From contig BCHU01000015.1 of assembly GCA_001599715.1 (NCBI GenBank), positions 186,001 to 250,000 on the forward strand: a stretch of DNA of 64,000 nucleotides. Direction: 5' to 3'. The position numbers and the translations under genes were made by a program. Below are positions 22,850-35,579 of this stretch, in pieces. Each line of letters begins with the position of its first letter. Within the stretch, counting starts at the first letter, position 1. Source of the DNA: Phaeotremella fagi (lineage: Eukaryota > Basidiomycota > Tremellomycetes > Tremellales > Phaeotremellaceae). The notes under the pieces were generated by a model. It was not told where the DNA came from and made no database searches. It saw nothing but the letters and a program-made list of their open reading frames with translations.

Positions 22850-24699
22850 ATGTCAGCTTCATCGTCGGATCTAAAGACCGAGTTCGATTTTGAACAATCA
22901 CAAATTGAACTTGAAGATTATCTTCAGAGTGAGTACCTCCTCCCAACGCTAAGAATAATAATATCAATCTTGATATAGGAATTCGAAAAGCCATTCAAAA
23001 CATCACCGAATGGCCGAAAGTTCGTAAGGACCTAAATAAACTCGCTACTTCGATTTGCGAGCATGCTATACGAACCAAAGATAATTCTGAAGAGCGCAAC
23101 TTCGAACAGAGAGCAACATATTATACAGCTAGTGATTTACACATCTTTTTTCGATGCAATCCAGAAACTTCGTTTGAGAATTTCCAAGAGTAAGTGAAGC
23201 TCTCAGTGACTTGTTGACACCACCAGCTATCTTCTTGGAAGTCAAGGTGGTTTGACTCCCAGACCTCAGAGACGAAAGGTAAGTGGATCCTCCGTGACTG
23301 AACCTGATCAAAAAAGGCCACACCAGAATCGCGAACTAGGAATACCGTCAAAAACGTTTCCCAGGAAGACACCGTGGTTGATGATGATCCTACACCCAAG
23401 CCTTTCAAGTATCGAACAGACACAAAACCTCCAGACCCTTTCGTCTTCCTCACGGAGGGATCTTCTAGAACGCCCGATCTCTCTCGTATCAGTTACAGTA
23501 AAGATAAATTCAGTACTTACGATTATTATCGTTCAGACAGTTCACCGACCAGAAGCCCGCGGTCTTCACATGAGAAGATATCCAAAGGGAAGAAGAAAGC
23601 ACAAATTCCTCGTATTGTTACTACCTCCGATTCTGTGTCTGACGATGGGGAGGAGGTTACGCATGATCAAGAACGGCATGAAAAGGTAATCTATGGTTCG
23701 ATCGTTCGAAACAAATCAATCTCAAACCAGTCCAAAGACAGAGGTCAGAAAGGAGTCGAAAGTAGGAGCAGCTCAGTCTCAAGAACCCATTCAGAAACTG
23801 GTTCCAGAAGGAGAGTTTCCTCATTGGATCGTAAAGGTAAACAAGCAGCTCGTCGATCAGTCATCGACCACAATTCCGAAAAACTCTCACGACCCATTCC
23901 GATCCGTTCGAAAAGTACCTCACAACGTCTAGAAGTCATCTCAAGAGATCAAAGTCGATCGACGACAACAAGAAGCGTTACCGAAGACCCACCTCCAAGA
24001 CCAAGAAGTTCGAAATCAACTTCAGAAACTGGTTCAACGGGTGAATCAAATAATAGTGCGATATCATGGAACAGTCGTGGTTTCGTACGTAAACCTAAGA
24101 AGCGAAGGTCAAGTCGAAGCGTCTCAGTCACCAGTCGAGAAGAGAATAGATCTGGTATACTCGCACACATTTTCCAAACACCTTGGCGAATGTCTTTTAG
24201 TGGTACCACAACCCCAGTCAGAAGTCGTTCTAGAGCTCAGAAATCGAGATCAAAGTCTCATTCGCAAGCTTCGACTATGAGAGAAAAAAGTAAACCAAGA
24301 CAAGTTGGTGAAGTGCAATCTGAAACTGGTAGTTATGATGCTGCCGATCTAGAAGATGAAATCGGTTATGTCGAGGTAGCTAGTAGTCAACGACAAAGAA
24401 GAGAAACAGTTTATAGACAAGATCAGCGTGATCGCAGAGTATCAGTTTATCGGGTTTCGAGAGTTGGACCTTCCGGTGGTTCTAGGGTATCAGAGGTGAT
24501 TTCTGAATCAGCTACCTCTCAGGTTCGTCATGGACCAGAGACCGAACGTGAATTGCATCTGGATCGAACAGGGCGATCAAGAACTGATAGGTACAGAGAT
24601 ATGGAGAATATGGAAGTCAGGAATTTGGCTATCGCAAAAGAGAACAGTGGGTGGGATCGTGCGGATAGATCAAAGTATGAAAGCGAACGACATCACTAG
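22850..24699 (+). CDS. Ser/Arg-rich disordered protein with a small helical N-terminal domain
   Basis: Four exons by frame continuity: ATG at 22850 (MSASSSDLKTEFDFEQ), intron with gtgagt after LQ, exon with RIRKAIQNITEWPKVRKDL and FFRCNPETSFENFQ, intron, short exon with DYLLGSQGGLTPRPQRRK, intron from about 23280 to 23365, then one long exon from EDTVVDDDP to the stop at 24699. The first 130 residues are probably helical. The remaining 450 are low-complexity, with many RS, SR, SK and SETGS repeats and three near-repeats of SETGS. No catalytic motif seen. RS-like composition is known in splicing and cytoskeletal regulators, but I do not assign a role. Convergent with the two-TM gene downstream. 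Confidence 0.68.
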
Positions 24700-24975
24700 C
24701 ATTAATGATATCGCTCTTCTTCAGATGAAAGTAGAATCATGTTAGGTAGGTAGTGTGGAGAAATAGAATTTTGTGCGTACATGCAAATACAGTTCGAAGA
24801 CCAGTCAGAAGACTTTTCACTAGAAGAGTCATTGAAAAATATCATTGTCAATCAGATTTCGTCGACGACTCGTCAACGACAGACAGCGAGATACGACCAG
24901 CAAGACCCCCAATCCAATAGTACACATTATTCAATCCCAATCTCGATTTCTGTCCTCAGCAAAAGCCAGCTTTCA

Positions 24976-25902
24976 TCAAGCTGACGCCACACATCCCCTC
25001 TCAGCTTTACTGACTGCAGCTGGTGGTGGTCCGGTAACAGGTTTGGTGGTGACTGTTGATGAACCAGAGCTGGGACCAGCTGGAGCCACAGCAGTAACTG
25101 GTTTGGTGGTCGTGGTTGTGGTTGGGGCTGTGGAAGTCGACCCAGGCTTTGTAGGATCAGCTTTGGCCGGTTTACCAATTCCAACATTAGTCAATCTAAA
25201 CAAACCACCTCATTAGCACGATAGACAGATAACTCTATTAACCCACCCTGAAAAGACTTGACTGAGCATGTTACCAATATCATTGTTAAGTTGTGAATAT
25301 TCAGATTGAATCTTTGTAAAAGTATCGACGTGTAGTTTATGATCTGTAACAGTCTCCAGGGTATCTCCTGGACATAGGGTTGCACCGTTGATCTCCCAAT
25401 GTTGACATGACGCTTCGAGATCTGCTAATCTGTATCGAAGTCCTTTGGCTTTGCGATCGATAGTTATTAGACTAGTTGGTAAACCGGTTCCTGTAGATTG
25501 TCAATTATCCTATCCCTACAAAAGAGACATTTCCTCCATGTACTTTACATACCTTTCAAAACCGCAATCAAACCAGAAATGATGGTATTAGCGACAGCGA
25601 TCCATTTAGCGATTTCCGGATTGATATCGCAATAAATAACTGTAGTCGTACCAAGAGTAATCGCGAAGATGGCTAAGCAGATATCGATATAAGAGAAAAG
25701 ATGAATGAAACCTCTCCAACTGAATCTCTTGTATCTATTCAATCGAATCGTTAACATATCGACTCGACGGACGAAAGTGCTTTGACCATAATTAGTTGGG
25801 GTGGCTGAATATTGAAGAGCCGGCATGGAAGGTGAATGTTTATCTGCTTAGTTCATGTCAGGATATTAATCACTATCAGAAGGGTTTCCTACCTTCAGAC
25901 AT
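24976..25902 (-). CDS. Two-TM protein resembling fungal SLATT family
   Basis: Four exons: 25902-25893 (MSE), 25843-25553, 25490 to about 25250, and about 25198 to 24976. Protein of about 250 residues: short N-terminus, a basic helix (RRVDMLTIRLNRYKRFSW), TM1 (IDICLAIFAITLGTTTVIYC), a short loop, TM2 (IAVANTIISGLIAVLKGTG), a helical segment with LPTSLITIDRKAKGLRYRL, then a Thr/Pro/Ala-rich tail (repeated TTKPVTA/TTKPVTG). Two close TM helices followed by a 'KG-x-G-x-P' turn and a helical tail is the pattern of the SLATT_fungal domain, related to bacterial two-TM effectors that work with nucleotide-signalling systems. The family call is from pattern memory; the physiological role in fungi is unknown. 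Confidence 0.66.
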
Positions 25903-26778
25903 ATTGTTGGATGAGATCACAGATTTAAAAGAAGTGAAAGATCATACCAGAAAGAAAAGAATTCTTCTTCCTTCTTTTCACACGATCGGTCCATTTCAAC
26001 CTCCAGCTGGTTTCCTCTCAAGCGATCCAAAAAACAATGCAAAAACCAACGCCACAATGTACGAGAGTGAAGTACCTTTACAGATTAAACTTTACAGAGA
26101 TTGAAAATCACCGTCGGAACCGTTTAGCCAAGGTCCATGGTCAAAGTAGAGGCCCCAAGGGAGTGTGACTGACTTATCGGGTAGTTAAATCGATTTTGGG
26201 ATGTGGATTCCTATAAACAGGTACAGGTACGAGGCAGGACAGGACAGGCACTTGCTGGACTTTACTCGGTTCGGAGTGGATTCCTGAGTTGATAAACACA
26301 TTTGGTGCAGTTTCAGTCACCTATGTAGCGTTTTCTTTGATCTATAGATGATTCGGTCATCATGCATAAGGAGCTTTCGTCTCCAGGACGTGAGATTGTT
26401 TGGGTAGACCGGTCAAATTATATTGTACAAATTCGACATACTTACAGCATGTTGGGATCAAAGAATATGGTGGCTTGATTTCTGTTACGTTGAATTAGGT
26501 TTCAATTTTGTAAATTGTGCGGATGCTGTTGGGAAGGATGACATGAGATTTGAAAGATACGAAGAAGGAGTCAAAGAGAGCGTTTAGTTACTCAGTCCTA
26601 AAATCGCTTGCAAGATAGATGATAGATCTCAATTGGGAATCATAAAGAGTAAATTACTATTTACAGGAGAATTAAGAAAGCCCCACACAGAGAAGAAATT
26701 AAAAGCATTCGTGCTGTCCTGGATGACAACTCATTCTAGAATGTTGTGAAGAAAGTATATGAAAAGAAAAATAAACCA
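25903..26778. other. Intergenic region
   Basis: About 880 bases upstream of the two-TM gene and downstream of the acidic F-box-like gene. I see no gene or RNA. A plus-strand ORF (25796-26104) overlaps the neighbouring gene's first intron and exon and has no family features. Confidence 0.35.
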
Positions 26779-27426
26779 CTACAAATGAAGACACCAGTCA
26801 TTCGGATCATCTGGATTATCCCCGTTCGAATCATCTTTGGAAAATCGTAATCGTTCGTGAAATTCACGTAATTGAACCTCGCTCTCAACTCCAAATACCT
26901 CGTCTCCATCTTCATCCACATAAGTAAGATTAAGGTTCATCCGATCTCTGATTTCGATTTCGATTTCGTGTTGGATGAAATCAATAGCTAGTTTATCATT
27001 TTCGTCGTCGTCGTCGTCACCGTCACCTTCACCGACGTTTCCAGAATTTGATTCCAATTCCGACTGGTGCTCCCGTTTGGTGGTGAATCACACTATCGAT
27101 TGATCTTGATGGTAATCGACTGAAACAACCAATCCCATTCGTTACACCACTAAAATTCCAAGAACCACTACTATAACATGGATTCAAACCAATATTTGAA
27201 ATTTGTCCAATCCTTTGATTGATTCTATTTGTAACCTCCTGACAACCCAACGCAGGGTTGATTCTAGTACCCCTTCCAAATCGATATGTCATGTCTAACC
27301 CATAGATATCGATTAAATCTTGATCGGTGATCCCATGAAAACAGATTTGTTTTACCCAACGTGAATGAAATATAAAATTGAGCAATCTTTGAGGAATCTG
27401 ATTGACCTTTTCGTTCACTCTAATGT

Positions 27427-27458
<32 letters not shown>

Positions 27459-28174
27459 TCTTCTTGATACCTCAAACAGATGTTGAAAGGCATTGCTGAT
27501 TCCATCAAAATCCAAACTAATTTATCAGTAACCGATTCACCACCGTCACCACCGTCATCCTCAACCCCATCGTCATCTCCATCGTCATCCCCACTTCCAT
27601 CTTCATCTCCATCTTCATCGTTATCCCCATCAACCCTCCCAATCTCTTTCAAAACCTCCGCAGAAAAAACCATTCGCGTAACATTCCGAAAGATGTTGAT
27701 CCTGTGTTCCTCCAACGACACCGCGATTTGATGGAATCCATCAAGAACCCCTGGAGAAGGTAGAGAAACAACATGAACCGTCGTATACCTCAGCAAACGA
27801 TTCCAAACCTCAAATTCTGGTGGTACACATCTCGTTTCCCATTTATTATTTGAAGTTGATTTGAGATTAGGTCTACCGCTTCGATAATTTTTGATATAAT
27901 CACCGACAACCGCCATCCCGCCATAGACGTTGATCTCGTAAACGAATTCTAGGATAAGATTCTTCAGTTCTTCATCGTTTTTACGTATGGTAAGAATGGA
28001 GAACGGATCTGTCATAAGTTTTCTGGATTTGATCAATTCTCTGAAAAATCGATTTGTTAGTTGAACGTTGGACAGGGTTCTGAAATTTCCTTGATGTTGG
28101 AGGATTTCACATGTTTCCTCGAGGATTTCTTGGGGTAAGATTGGTATTTCACTGGTTGAGATGGAGGTTGGCAT
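26779..28174 (-). CDS. Divergent acidic F-box-like protein
   Basis: The start at 28174 (MPTSISTSEIPILPQEILEE) puts the F-box-like block at the N-terminus, as in the other copies; an upstream Met at 28270 is possible. Blocks: LPQEILEETCEILQHQGNF, LSNVQLTNRFFREL. A long acidic low-complexity stretch (Asp/Glu/Gly) sits near residues 180-210 and a second (EDSDSDSDSDDD) near 240. The frame that ends at 27029 must pass to another frame that carries SGNVGEGDGDDDDDEND and stops at 26779. An 82-base intron (gtaacg donor, caccag acceptor) would join them, otherwise there is a frameshift near 27060. It lacks the C-terminal CxxCG of copies A-G. About 430 residues. Confidence 0.55.
26997..27036. repeat. 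GTC/ACC trinucleotide-like tract (coding, acidic)
   Basis: Short microsatellite (cgtcgtcgtcgtcgtcaccg on the plus strand) coding an Asp run on the minus strand. Similar interrupted tracts occur at 27427-27463 and about 27540-27640 in the same gene. Confidence 0.7.
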
Positions 28175-28528
28175 TGTAGCTTTCGTAGAAGATAGAATGA
28201 GTGTTTGTCTCGGAGATTGTTTCTTGATGGATGTTGATGGTAACCTTGAAACATCGCTTGTACAATCCAAGTCTCATATTGGTACCGTGCCACTCAGAAA
28301 ATACTCTAATGCTGTTTGTTCCCCGATTACTGTCAAAAGATGCATTGACTTCTCCTGTAATCGTACAAATCATCTACCATTTCTATCCAACTATAATATA
28401 AGAGATAAAAGCAAGACCAGAGTGGTGGTGTGTAGTAATAACTAATTCGATCCAAGTCGAAAGGGATATCAAAAGTATTGGATATAACAAAAAATTCCAA
28501 GGTATAACTAAACCCCCAACCCCCCGGA
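28175..28528. other. Intergenic region
   Basis: Upstream of the acidic F-box-like gene and downstream of the PPR gene. No feature recognised, apart from the possible N-terminal extension to 28270. Confidence 0.3.
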
Positions 28529-31500
28529 CTAAACCTCCACAACCCCATCCAATATCCCTCTAGCCCTCAAAAACACGGCAACAGGATATCTCCTCTCCTC
28601 CATCCTTCTCAACACCTCCTCCGCCAACCCCCTTTCCCCAGCAACCAATTCAGCCCTAATCATCGCCTCATAAGTCGAAGGTTCCCTATAAACAATGTTG
28701 GTAGGTTCATAAGTCACCGTTGAAGGTTTCAAACTCCCACTGGAAGTTAACAACATCGGATGATTGTTAGGTGCAGCCACTCCCATGATCGAATCTCCCA
28801 TTTCACCGAATATCTCTCTTGATTTTTCGATCTGGTTCTGAGCCGCGTAAGCTGATATCAAAACGTTGTAGACGTAAGCTGTCGGTTTGGATTCGGTTTC
28901 TTTCATTTTTTGACGCATTTGTTCGAGTTGCTCGATCGTCCCTTTTTGGGAGATGACGTTGAAGATAGCTTCCCAAACTACTGGTTCAGGTGTATATTTC
29001 CCATGTAGAGATTTCGTGGTTGGATGGGAAGCTATGCCGTCAAAGATTTCTAGAGCTTTGGGGAGATTGTTCGAATGGATACCGTAAGCTGTGATGATTG
29101 ATGCCCAATGTGTTCCCTGGACAGGAACCGATTTATCTGAACACAATTTGGCGAAAACTGATTCCATAGCTTCGAGGTCTATTGGTGGTAAGACGGACCA
29201 GGCGTCAAGTAGTAATTTGTAGGTATGGGCTGAAGGGGGTACGCGAGCGTTTTGAAGTGCTTGATAGTAATGCAAAACGTGTTCTCTTGATGGTCGAGTT
29301 TGAAGATGGAATTGCATCATGGTACTATGTCATGTCAGTTTGGGTTTTATGTCTACTAAACATCAAAACTCACTTGAATGGTGGTACCCTAGGTTTGAAA
29401 TTTGGCATAGACGACATTTCATCGAACAAAGTAGCCGCAGATTCAGCATCACCAACACGGCAACACGCGTTCTATAAAGGGTTTCACTTATCAGTATCAA
29501 ATTCAACACAATACATGAGACAGTACCCACAATAACAGCACCATAAGTAACAGATGAAGGTCTCAAACCTTGATTCTTCATCTGAATGAAAAGTTCCAAA
29601 GCCGACTCAGCCTTCCTAGCTTTTGATAGTTTACTGATAATAGTGTTGTAAAGATATAAATGAGGTCTAACCCCCAAAGCCTGTGATTCAGAATACAACT
29701 CCCTAGCGATCAAAGCGTCATCAGTGGTATCTTTCGAATGAGCGATCATGGACGCATAAGCATCTGCCGAAGGTGACATTCCGTTCTCGATCAATCTGGC
29801 ACGATGAAGACCGGCATTCTCCAAATGTCCTAGATGACACATTGCGATTAACATTGAATCCTCTGTTGATGCCCAGGTTTGTTGTTGCCATGCAACCGGG
29901 ATGACCAATGGGATGAGATTTTGAGCTAACGAGTATAACTCGTATACTTTTGATTCATCGTTTTGACGAGAGAAGGTGACCAATAATCGACCAATTGATT
30001 CCGGATGAGGAACGGTGTTTTCATTCAAAGAACGTTGGATCAATTCGTAAGCGTTTTCAGGTGACAGAGTTGGATTTTTACCCAAATGTCTATCGATACT
30101 AGCTGAAAGTTCCGGTGAATGATAAAATTTAGGTTCAGCTACGTCAGGAACGTTAACGGGTGAAAGAGGTCTAGATTCGATAGACGTAGGTGTAGGTGGT
30201 AATTTGAATTGTGAACTGTAAACGCCAGACAAGAGTTTCTGCATCTCAACACCGAGTGGATGAATCAATTCATTCGTACGTGGTCGACCGAATCTTGAGA
30301 TGACAGATTCGAAGAATGTTTGATAAGTTTTACTAGCTGTACCAGGGATGATACCAGAGGGTTGAGCTTGATGGAGATCATTGATAACTTTGAGGTAATG
30401 ATTGTTGAGTTCAGCCTCGGGATCATTGACATTGAAGACATTGAGAGCGGCGACGATTCGAACGAGTTGATCGAGGCTCAGATCTAGATCTGAATTGATG
30501 TATTGATCAAGAACGGATTTGGCGAATGCTGGTGAGACAGTGTAATGATGTCTCAATAGCAGACCTGATAAAGTGAGTTGAACACCGAGAGGTAAAGATG
30601 GATGACAGATGATATCATCTGGAATATATTGATACGGCCTTTCATTGGATACCTTCAAACTCGCGATAAAAGGTATAACCTCTGAACCCCTGTCAAGTCG
30701 TAAGAGAATCCTGACATGGTCCAAAACAGCTGAGAAATCACGTTGAGAATGTAAAACAGGTAAGAATTCATTGACGACGTCGAGGAGTTCCTGTGGATTC
30801 TCGGTTTGCACAGCTTGATCTAAGAGTGAACGATACAATCTGACCAATCGGTGACTATCGAACGTCGTCAAATCGTTATCGATAGATTTATAGATCTGAA
30901 CAGCTAGTAGAGGTTGTTGATGTCTGATGAAAATTTCACCGAGTTCAAGAACGTGTTGTTCGACAAGTGGACCTAAAGTTTTGGAAGACGATTGATTGAA
31001 GTTGTCAACCCATTTCAAAGCGAGTTCGTGATGACCGTTCCTTGCGAGGGCTAGTATAAACGTACCCCAAGTGATCAAAGTCGGTTGGATAGGTTCACCA
31101 GGTTTAGTCGATACGGTTTCAGAACTGGAGTTGATCATCGATTCCATCAATTCAATTCCTTTAGCATGATCTCCCGCATCGATAAAAGCAACAACGGCAT
31201 GCTGCCAAATAGCCGATTTAACAAATTCAATCTTCTGTTCGTCAGAATAAGATTCAGGTAATTTCGAACTCGAAAAGCTGGAAACCCAATGTGAAGCCAA
31301 CCCCCCAATTTCACTATCACAGAATTGTTTCCAAATGACATTCAAATTGACTAGATCCTTCTGTTGACCACAGATTTCGATGAGATATCGATAAAAACCT
31401 AGTTGACCGTTTTCTTTTTGACTGGTGGTGGAATGTTTGAAGATCTCCAAAGCACTTTCGAGATCTGAATTAAGGGAGGTTGACGAAGCTTGAATCAGAT

Positions 31501-32998
31501 GATTTAGAATTTCCGCATTGAAAGTCCAACCCCTTGGGAAGAAGAGGATGGCAGCTCTGAAAAGTTTGATGGCGGATGAGAAATTCCCTTCGTGTTTGTA
31601 ACCGACAACGTTATCTTGGAAAGGGTTGTGTATCGGATCACCACCTAATTTAGTTGACCATTCCGACCATTCGTTGAGGGTGTTATGACGTTTAACAGCC
31701 TGATCGATATCCAATTCACGTAAACATAGAGCTTTAATGACCAATCCATAAGTCTTGGCGTTGGGCAATAAATCTCTTTTCTGGATTTCGTTGTAAATGT
31801 CTAAGATGTTTATAATCGATTCACCTGGGTTTCTGGTTTCGATCAAACCTTCCAAACAAGCGTTGTAGGTTTGGATAGTGTATCCCTTGGGTAACGGATA
31901 TCGATCGATGAGATTTGGACTACCTGGTTGAGAATCTGATGCGAAAGGTGAAACTGATCTTGATGATCTGTAATGATCGATCAAAGCTCGAACTTCCTCT
32001 TTCCTACCATGTCTGATATGGTTTCGTATGGATTGATAAATTTCGTAATCGGGTCCAGATGTCGCTGCAGCCGCGTCCTCTTCGCCAGTAGAAGCGATGT
32101 AAGGTGGTAAAGAATCGGTAGAAGTCTGAATCGCACTAACACTATTACGTCTGATACCGCCTAACTGGATTCTAGTCGATGAGGTATCAAAACCCGCAAG
32201 ATCCATGATCACTCGATTAGGCTGATTGATAATCCTGTTCTCAACTGGGACGATGTTCGAAGGACCAACCCGAGATCGTAAAGTCGACATGGCTCTGGTA
32301 GCATAACTTGGAATAGGTGGGATCCCAATCTGATGAATATCGTATCCAGACGATCGATTGAATTTTCTAGACACCGATCCACCCAACGTCGTTGTGGAAT
32401 CATGTTGAACACTAGGGAAAGCTATCGAACTAGATTTCCTAGTTCCAAAATCTAATTTCTTCGATTCCTCAAATCCATCAATCTCAATGACAGAAACTCT
32501 ATTCCCATGAATCCGACCATCAATCTCAAGTTGTCTACCTAAACCATTTTTCCCATGACCTTTCCCATTGAGCTGAACGACACGAGTATTCTCAGACTGA
32601 TATCTACGTTTCTGCAACAAAGAAATCTGTTTCCGTTTCTTCTCCCCGTCGTTGTTGTTATCGTTAATCAAAGAACTGGAAGGATCAATCGAATGACCTT
32701 GGGTGATGGACAAGAAAGCTCGAGCTTGACCGGAATAATTACCTGATCCTGTGGAATAACCTTGATGGTTTCTTCCTGCGCCTGAGGTACCGTTTGAAGA
32801 GGACGAGGAGGCGGTTTGGGTGTTGGTGGTGATTAAAGAATGACCTGAACCGTTTTGAGGGAGATGATGGAGGAGGGAGGGGTTGGCTGTGAAATGTTCT
32901 GGTTGGGGGACTCGGATGAATGGTCGGAGGTGGTTACTGGGGGAGTGTCAGGTTTATAGTAGGTTGAAAAGGGGGACTTACGCTGCTTTGGTTAACAT
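28529..32998 (-). CDS. Large pentatricopeptide-repeat (PPR) protein, probably mitochondrial
   Basis: Four exons. Exon 1 starts at 32998 (MLTKAA), intron with a gtaagt donor, then a long exon from NHLRPFIRVPQ to AVI near 29535, an exon with NACCRVGDAESAATLFDEM, and the last from TMMQFHLQTRPS to 28529. The total is about 1,400 residues. PPR-type units are visible in the first and last thirds: YTIQTYNACLEGLIETRN, NAKTYGLVIKALCLREL, PHLYLYNTIISKLSKARKA, PSSVTYGAVI, PPSAHTYKLLLDAWSVLP, TAYVYNVLISAYAAQNQ and PSTYEAMIRAELVAGERG. The basic N-terminus suits mitochondrial import. Such proteins bind organellar mRNAs; its RNA target is unknown. Fungi keep a small number of long PPR proteins, so it is probably a core gene. 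Confidence 0.88.
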
Positions 32999-33635
32999 TT
33001 TGCAGGTTGGTAATGTCTCTGTAAGGATAGAACTTTATTTCTGGTTTACAACCCAACCTCCTATTCCAAAGGAAGTGTCTATCGGGTCGAATCGAAAGTG
33101 CTTCTAGAAGGTAACCTGGAGTTGAGGTCGGTCTTCGGTCGGGTGGTGCGGTGCGGTGTGGTGTGTAGTGGTGTGACAAGAAGGATTAAATGAACATAAG
33201 AGTGGGTATAAGTGAAAGTATATAATAATAAAAGTAATAACAACCTTCTAGAACCAACCTCGACTCAAATTCACTCACACACGCAATTCTAACGGCAACG
33301 GCAAAAACTCAACTTAGCACTAAAATCAAAATATTTCTACCGCGGACCTCGTTTCAAAATCTATTGATTTGGTTTTTGTCACGTTGTGCCACATTTTAGG
33401 TTTACGGTTTTGGTGAACGGGGTTATAATGTTGTATGAGTCGGCGTTATATTTCACTCGGAAGTTTACGCAGTGTGTTCATCCTTGACTGGAGCGAGATC
33501 ATCCGATGCGGTTCTAGTGATACATAGAGGGCTAATATCAAGTATATACAGTGAATGAGTGAATGGGCTATGATTAATGTACTAATGAGTGATATGAAAA
33601 CGGACAAATTGTTATGCTAAGAAGAGAACCACCAC
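32999..33635. promoter_or_regulatory. PPR promoter / 3' flank of RING gene
   Basis: Contains TGCCACATT at 33387-33395, a word also seen near the starts of other core genes in the window. No gene otherwise. Confidence 0.45.
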
Positions 33636-35579
33636 CTACACCCTCTTCCTCTTCCTCCCCTCGCCCTCCCCCCCCAATCCATAAAACACAACCCCAGCTT
33701 GAATCTTCATAACTGACCCAACACCCGATTCATAAGGTCCAAACCCACCCGGTAAATCTTTTCTACAGACCTACACGAAACGATCAGTGCTAGCACGAGT
33801 TGAAAGATTCTAGTGCAACCTACAGGACATTCCCCTTCAACAACATAATGATCCTTCCCAAACCCATCTTTAATCCTCCACAACCCTTTAAGTAAACAAT
33901 CCACTGCAACCCCATCCCCAATCTCCCCAACTTTACCCAAATCAAATCCAACATCCCACCGTCGATATTCATCACTCCCAATCTCCTCACACATCTTGAA
34001 ATAATTATCAACAAGATAATTCGTCCATCTCTTCTTTAAAGTTTCGGTATCCCATTGAGAAGGTTGAGAGAGATGTTGATAAGGTAAGAGTTTTTTGTTG
34101 GTTCTAGCGGCTGTTCTTTGTTCTTGGGCTTCTTTGGATTTCTTTTTTTGGGTGGCGGTTTGGTTTGGTGGGTTTTCGGGATGGGGGTTGGGGTTTCTAC
34201 CTATGGCTGCTATGAGGGAGGAATGGAGACAGGCTGAACATAGAATATGGCCGCTGGAGAGGTACGTTAGTATTTTACATCTCCGTAATTAAGCTCCACC
34301 TACCATTGAGTCATGACTGCTTGTGTTGGCGGACAGAAACAAACTGGGCAGGCTGGAGAGATGGTCAGCCTAGTGCTTTCGAAATAAGATGTAGCTTCCA
34401 AAGCGTCTTGTGGTCGAACGAGAGGTTTGGGTGTCCGTGATGAGATTTCAATCAGGACGCCATGATCTCAACGAGACAGCATCAAAACACCGTCCCAGCT
34501 CTCGAAACCGTTCCACTCCACACGACCAAAAGTAAAGCTTCAACGTCCACCAGCACCGTAACCCCAGCCCACGACCGACACTCACAAAAACCACTCAACC
34601 CCCTCTCTTCACCATCCCCATCAACCCCAGGTCCACCATAAACCTCTTCCTCCCCCTCACTCCCCTCACTCTCACTACTATCCTCAACGAGAATAAAAGA
34701 TCTTTGAATCTCTGAATTCAAATTCTTAGATTTGTGTTTATTAGGTCTAGGTTTGTGTACATCGTTAACGATGTTGGCACCGATGAATTGGATACTGTCG
34801 TCAGCACCGTTCTCGTCCCCATCTTCATCTTCGTCGGTATCTATTAACGGTGATGGGGTGTTGGAGTTGGAGTTGGATTTGGTGTGGGTTCGAATGACAG
34901 CTTTCCCTTTACCCTTCTCTTTCTTTGTATATCTCCTACGACCAGTTTCAGGATCTATCGACCGAGATCGAAGTCGATGTTGATGTTGGTCGGAAGATGA
35001 TGAAGAAGATGAAGAAGTGAGAGTCATCACTTCATCACCGTTCCTAGTCCTATCAACGGTATTGGATAAATTGATACGAGGATAACCAGGATTCGTAATC
35101 GTTGGTTGAACGACGTTACCCAACGTAGAATCCTGTGATCTAGGAAAAGACAAATCAAAAAGACTCTCTTCTTCAGGTAAAACCCCAGGTCCAAGTTGTT
35201 GAGAGAGATATTCAATATCTTCATCATCAGAAATCGAAATATGTGATTTGAAAGAAGAAGATGATTGTCGAGGACGACGTTGGGGTTGGGGTTGTCTCTG
35301 TAAACCAGTTCCAACTCTCGCACGTCCCCTTGCACCCTCAGAAACGGACCCTACAGAACTACCTCTAGACCCAGATATCGAAACGATAGAATTGGAACGT
35401 AAAGATGAATTCGATCGGGAACCGTCACGAAGTCTACGTCGGGGGGCTAGAGGGATATCTGCGATTGTTGGTTGGGGACGTGAGAGGGTTGGTGGGGAGA
35501 CAAGGGGTTGGTTGGTCGGCCGTGGGGAAGGGGTGTTTCTACCTCTATCGACACCTCTGGGTCTCACTCTGTCGACCAT
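33636..35579 (-). CDS. RING-finger protein with SUMO-interaction-like motifs (putative STUbL)
   Basis: Four exons: 35579-34586, 34466-34304, 34253-33824, 33770-33636. Residues 1-331 are disordered and Ser/Arg-rich with acidic, hydrophobic SIM-like motifs: DDEDIEYLSQQLG, DDSIQFIGANIV and RSFILVEDSSESEGSE. The joined C-terminal half has CPVC, then CGHILCSACL (C3H core), a long insert of about 130 residues (Lys/Arg-rich, KKRWTNYLVDNYFKMCEEIG), and the closing ECPVCRKDLPGG. The RING ligands are therefore split by an insertion. E3 ligase is the family expectation. Combination of RING and several SIMs suggests a SUMO-targeted ubiquitin ligase like Slx5/RNF4, but that is inference. Ends ...RKRKRV. 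Confidence 0.68.

Noticed and set aside
34095..34292. Plus-strand ORF within the RING gene
   Set aside because: Antisense shadow of the basic insert of the RING protein; Trp/Phe-rich composition is an artefact of the reverse frame.
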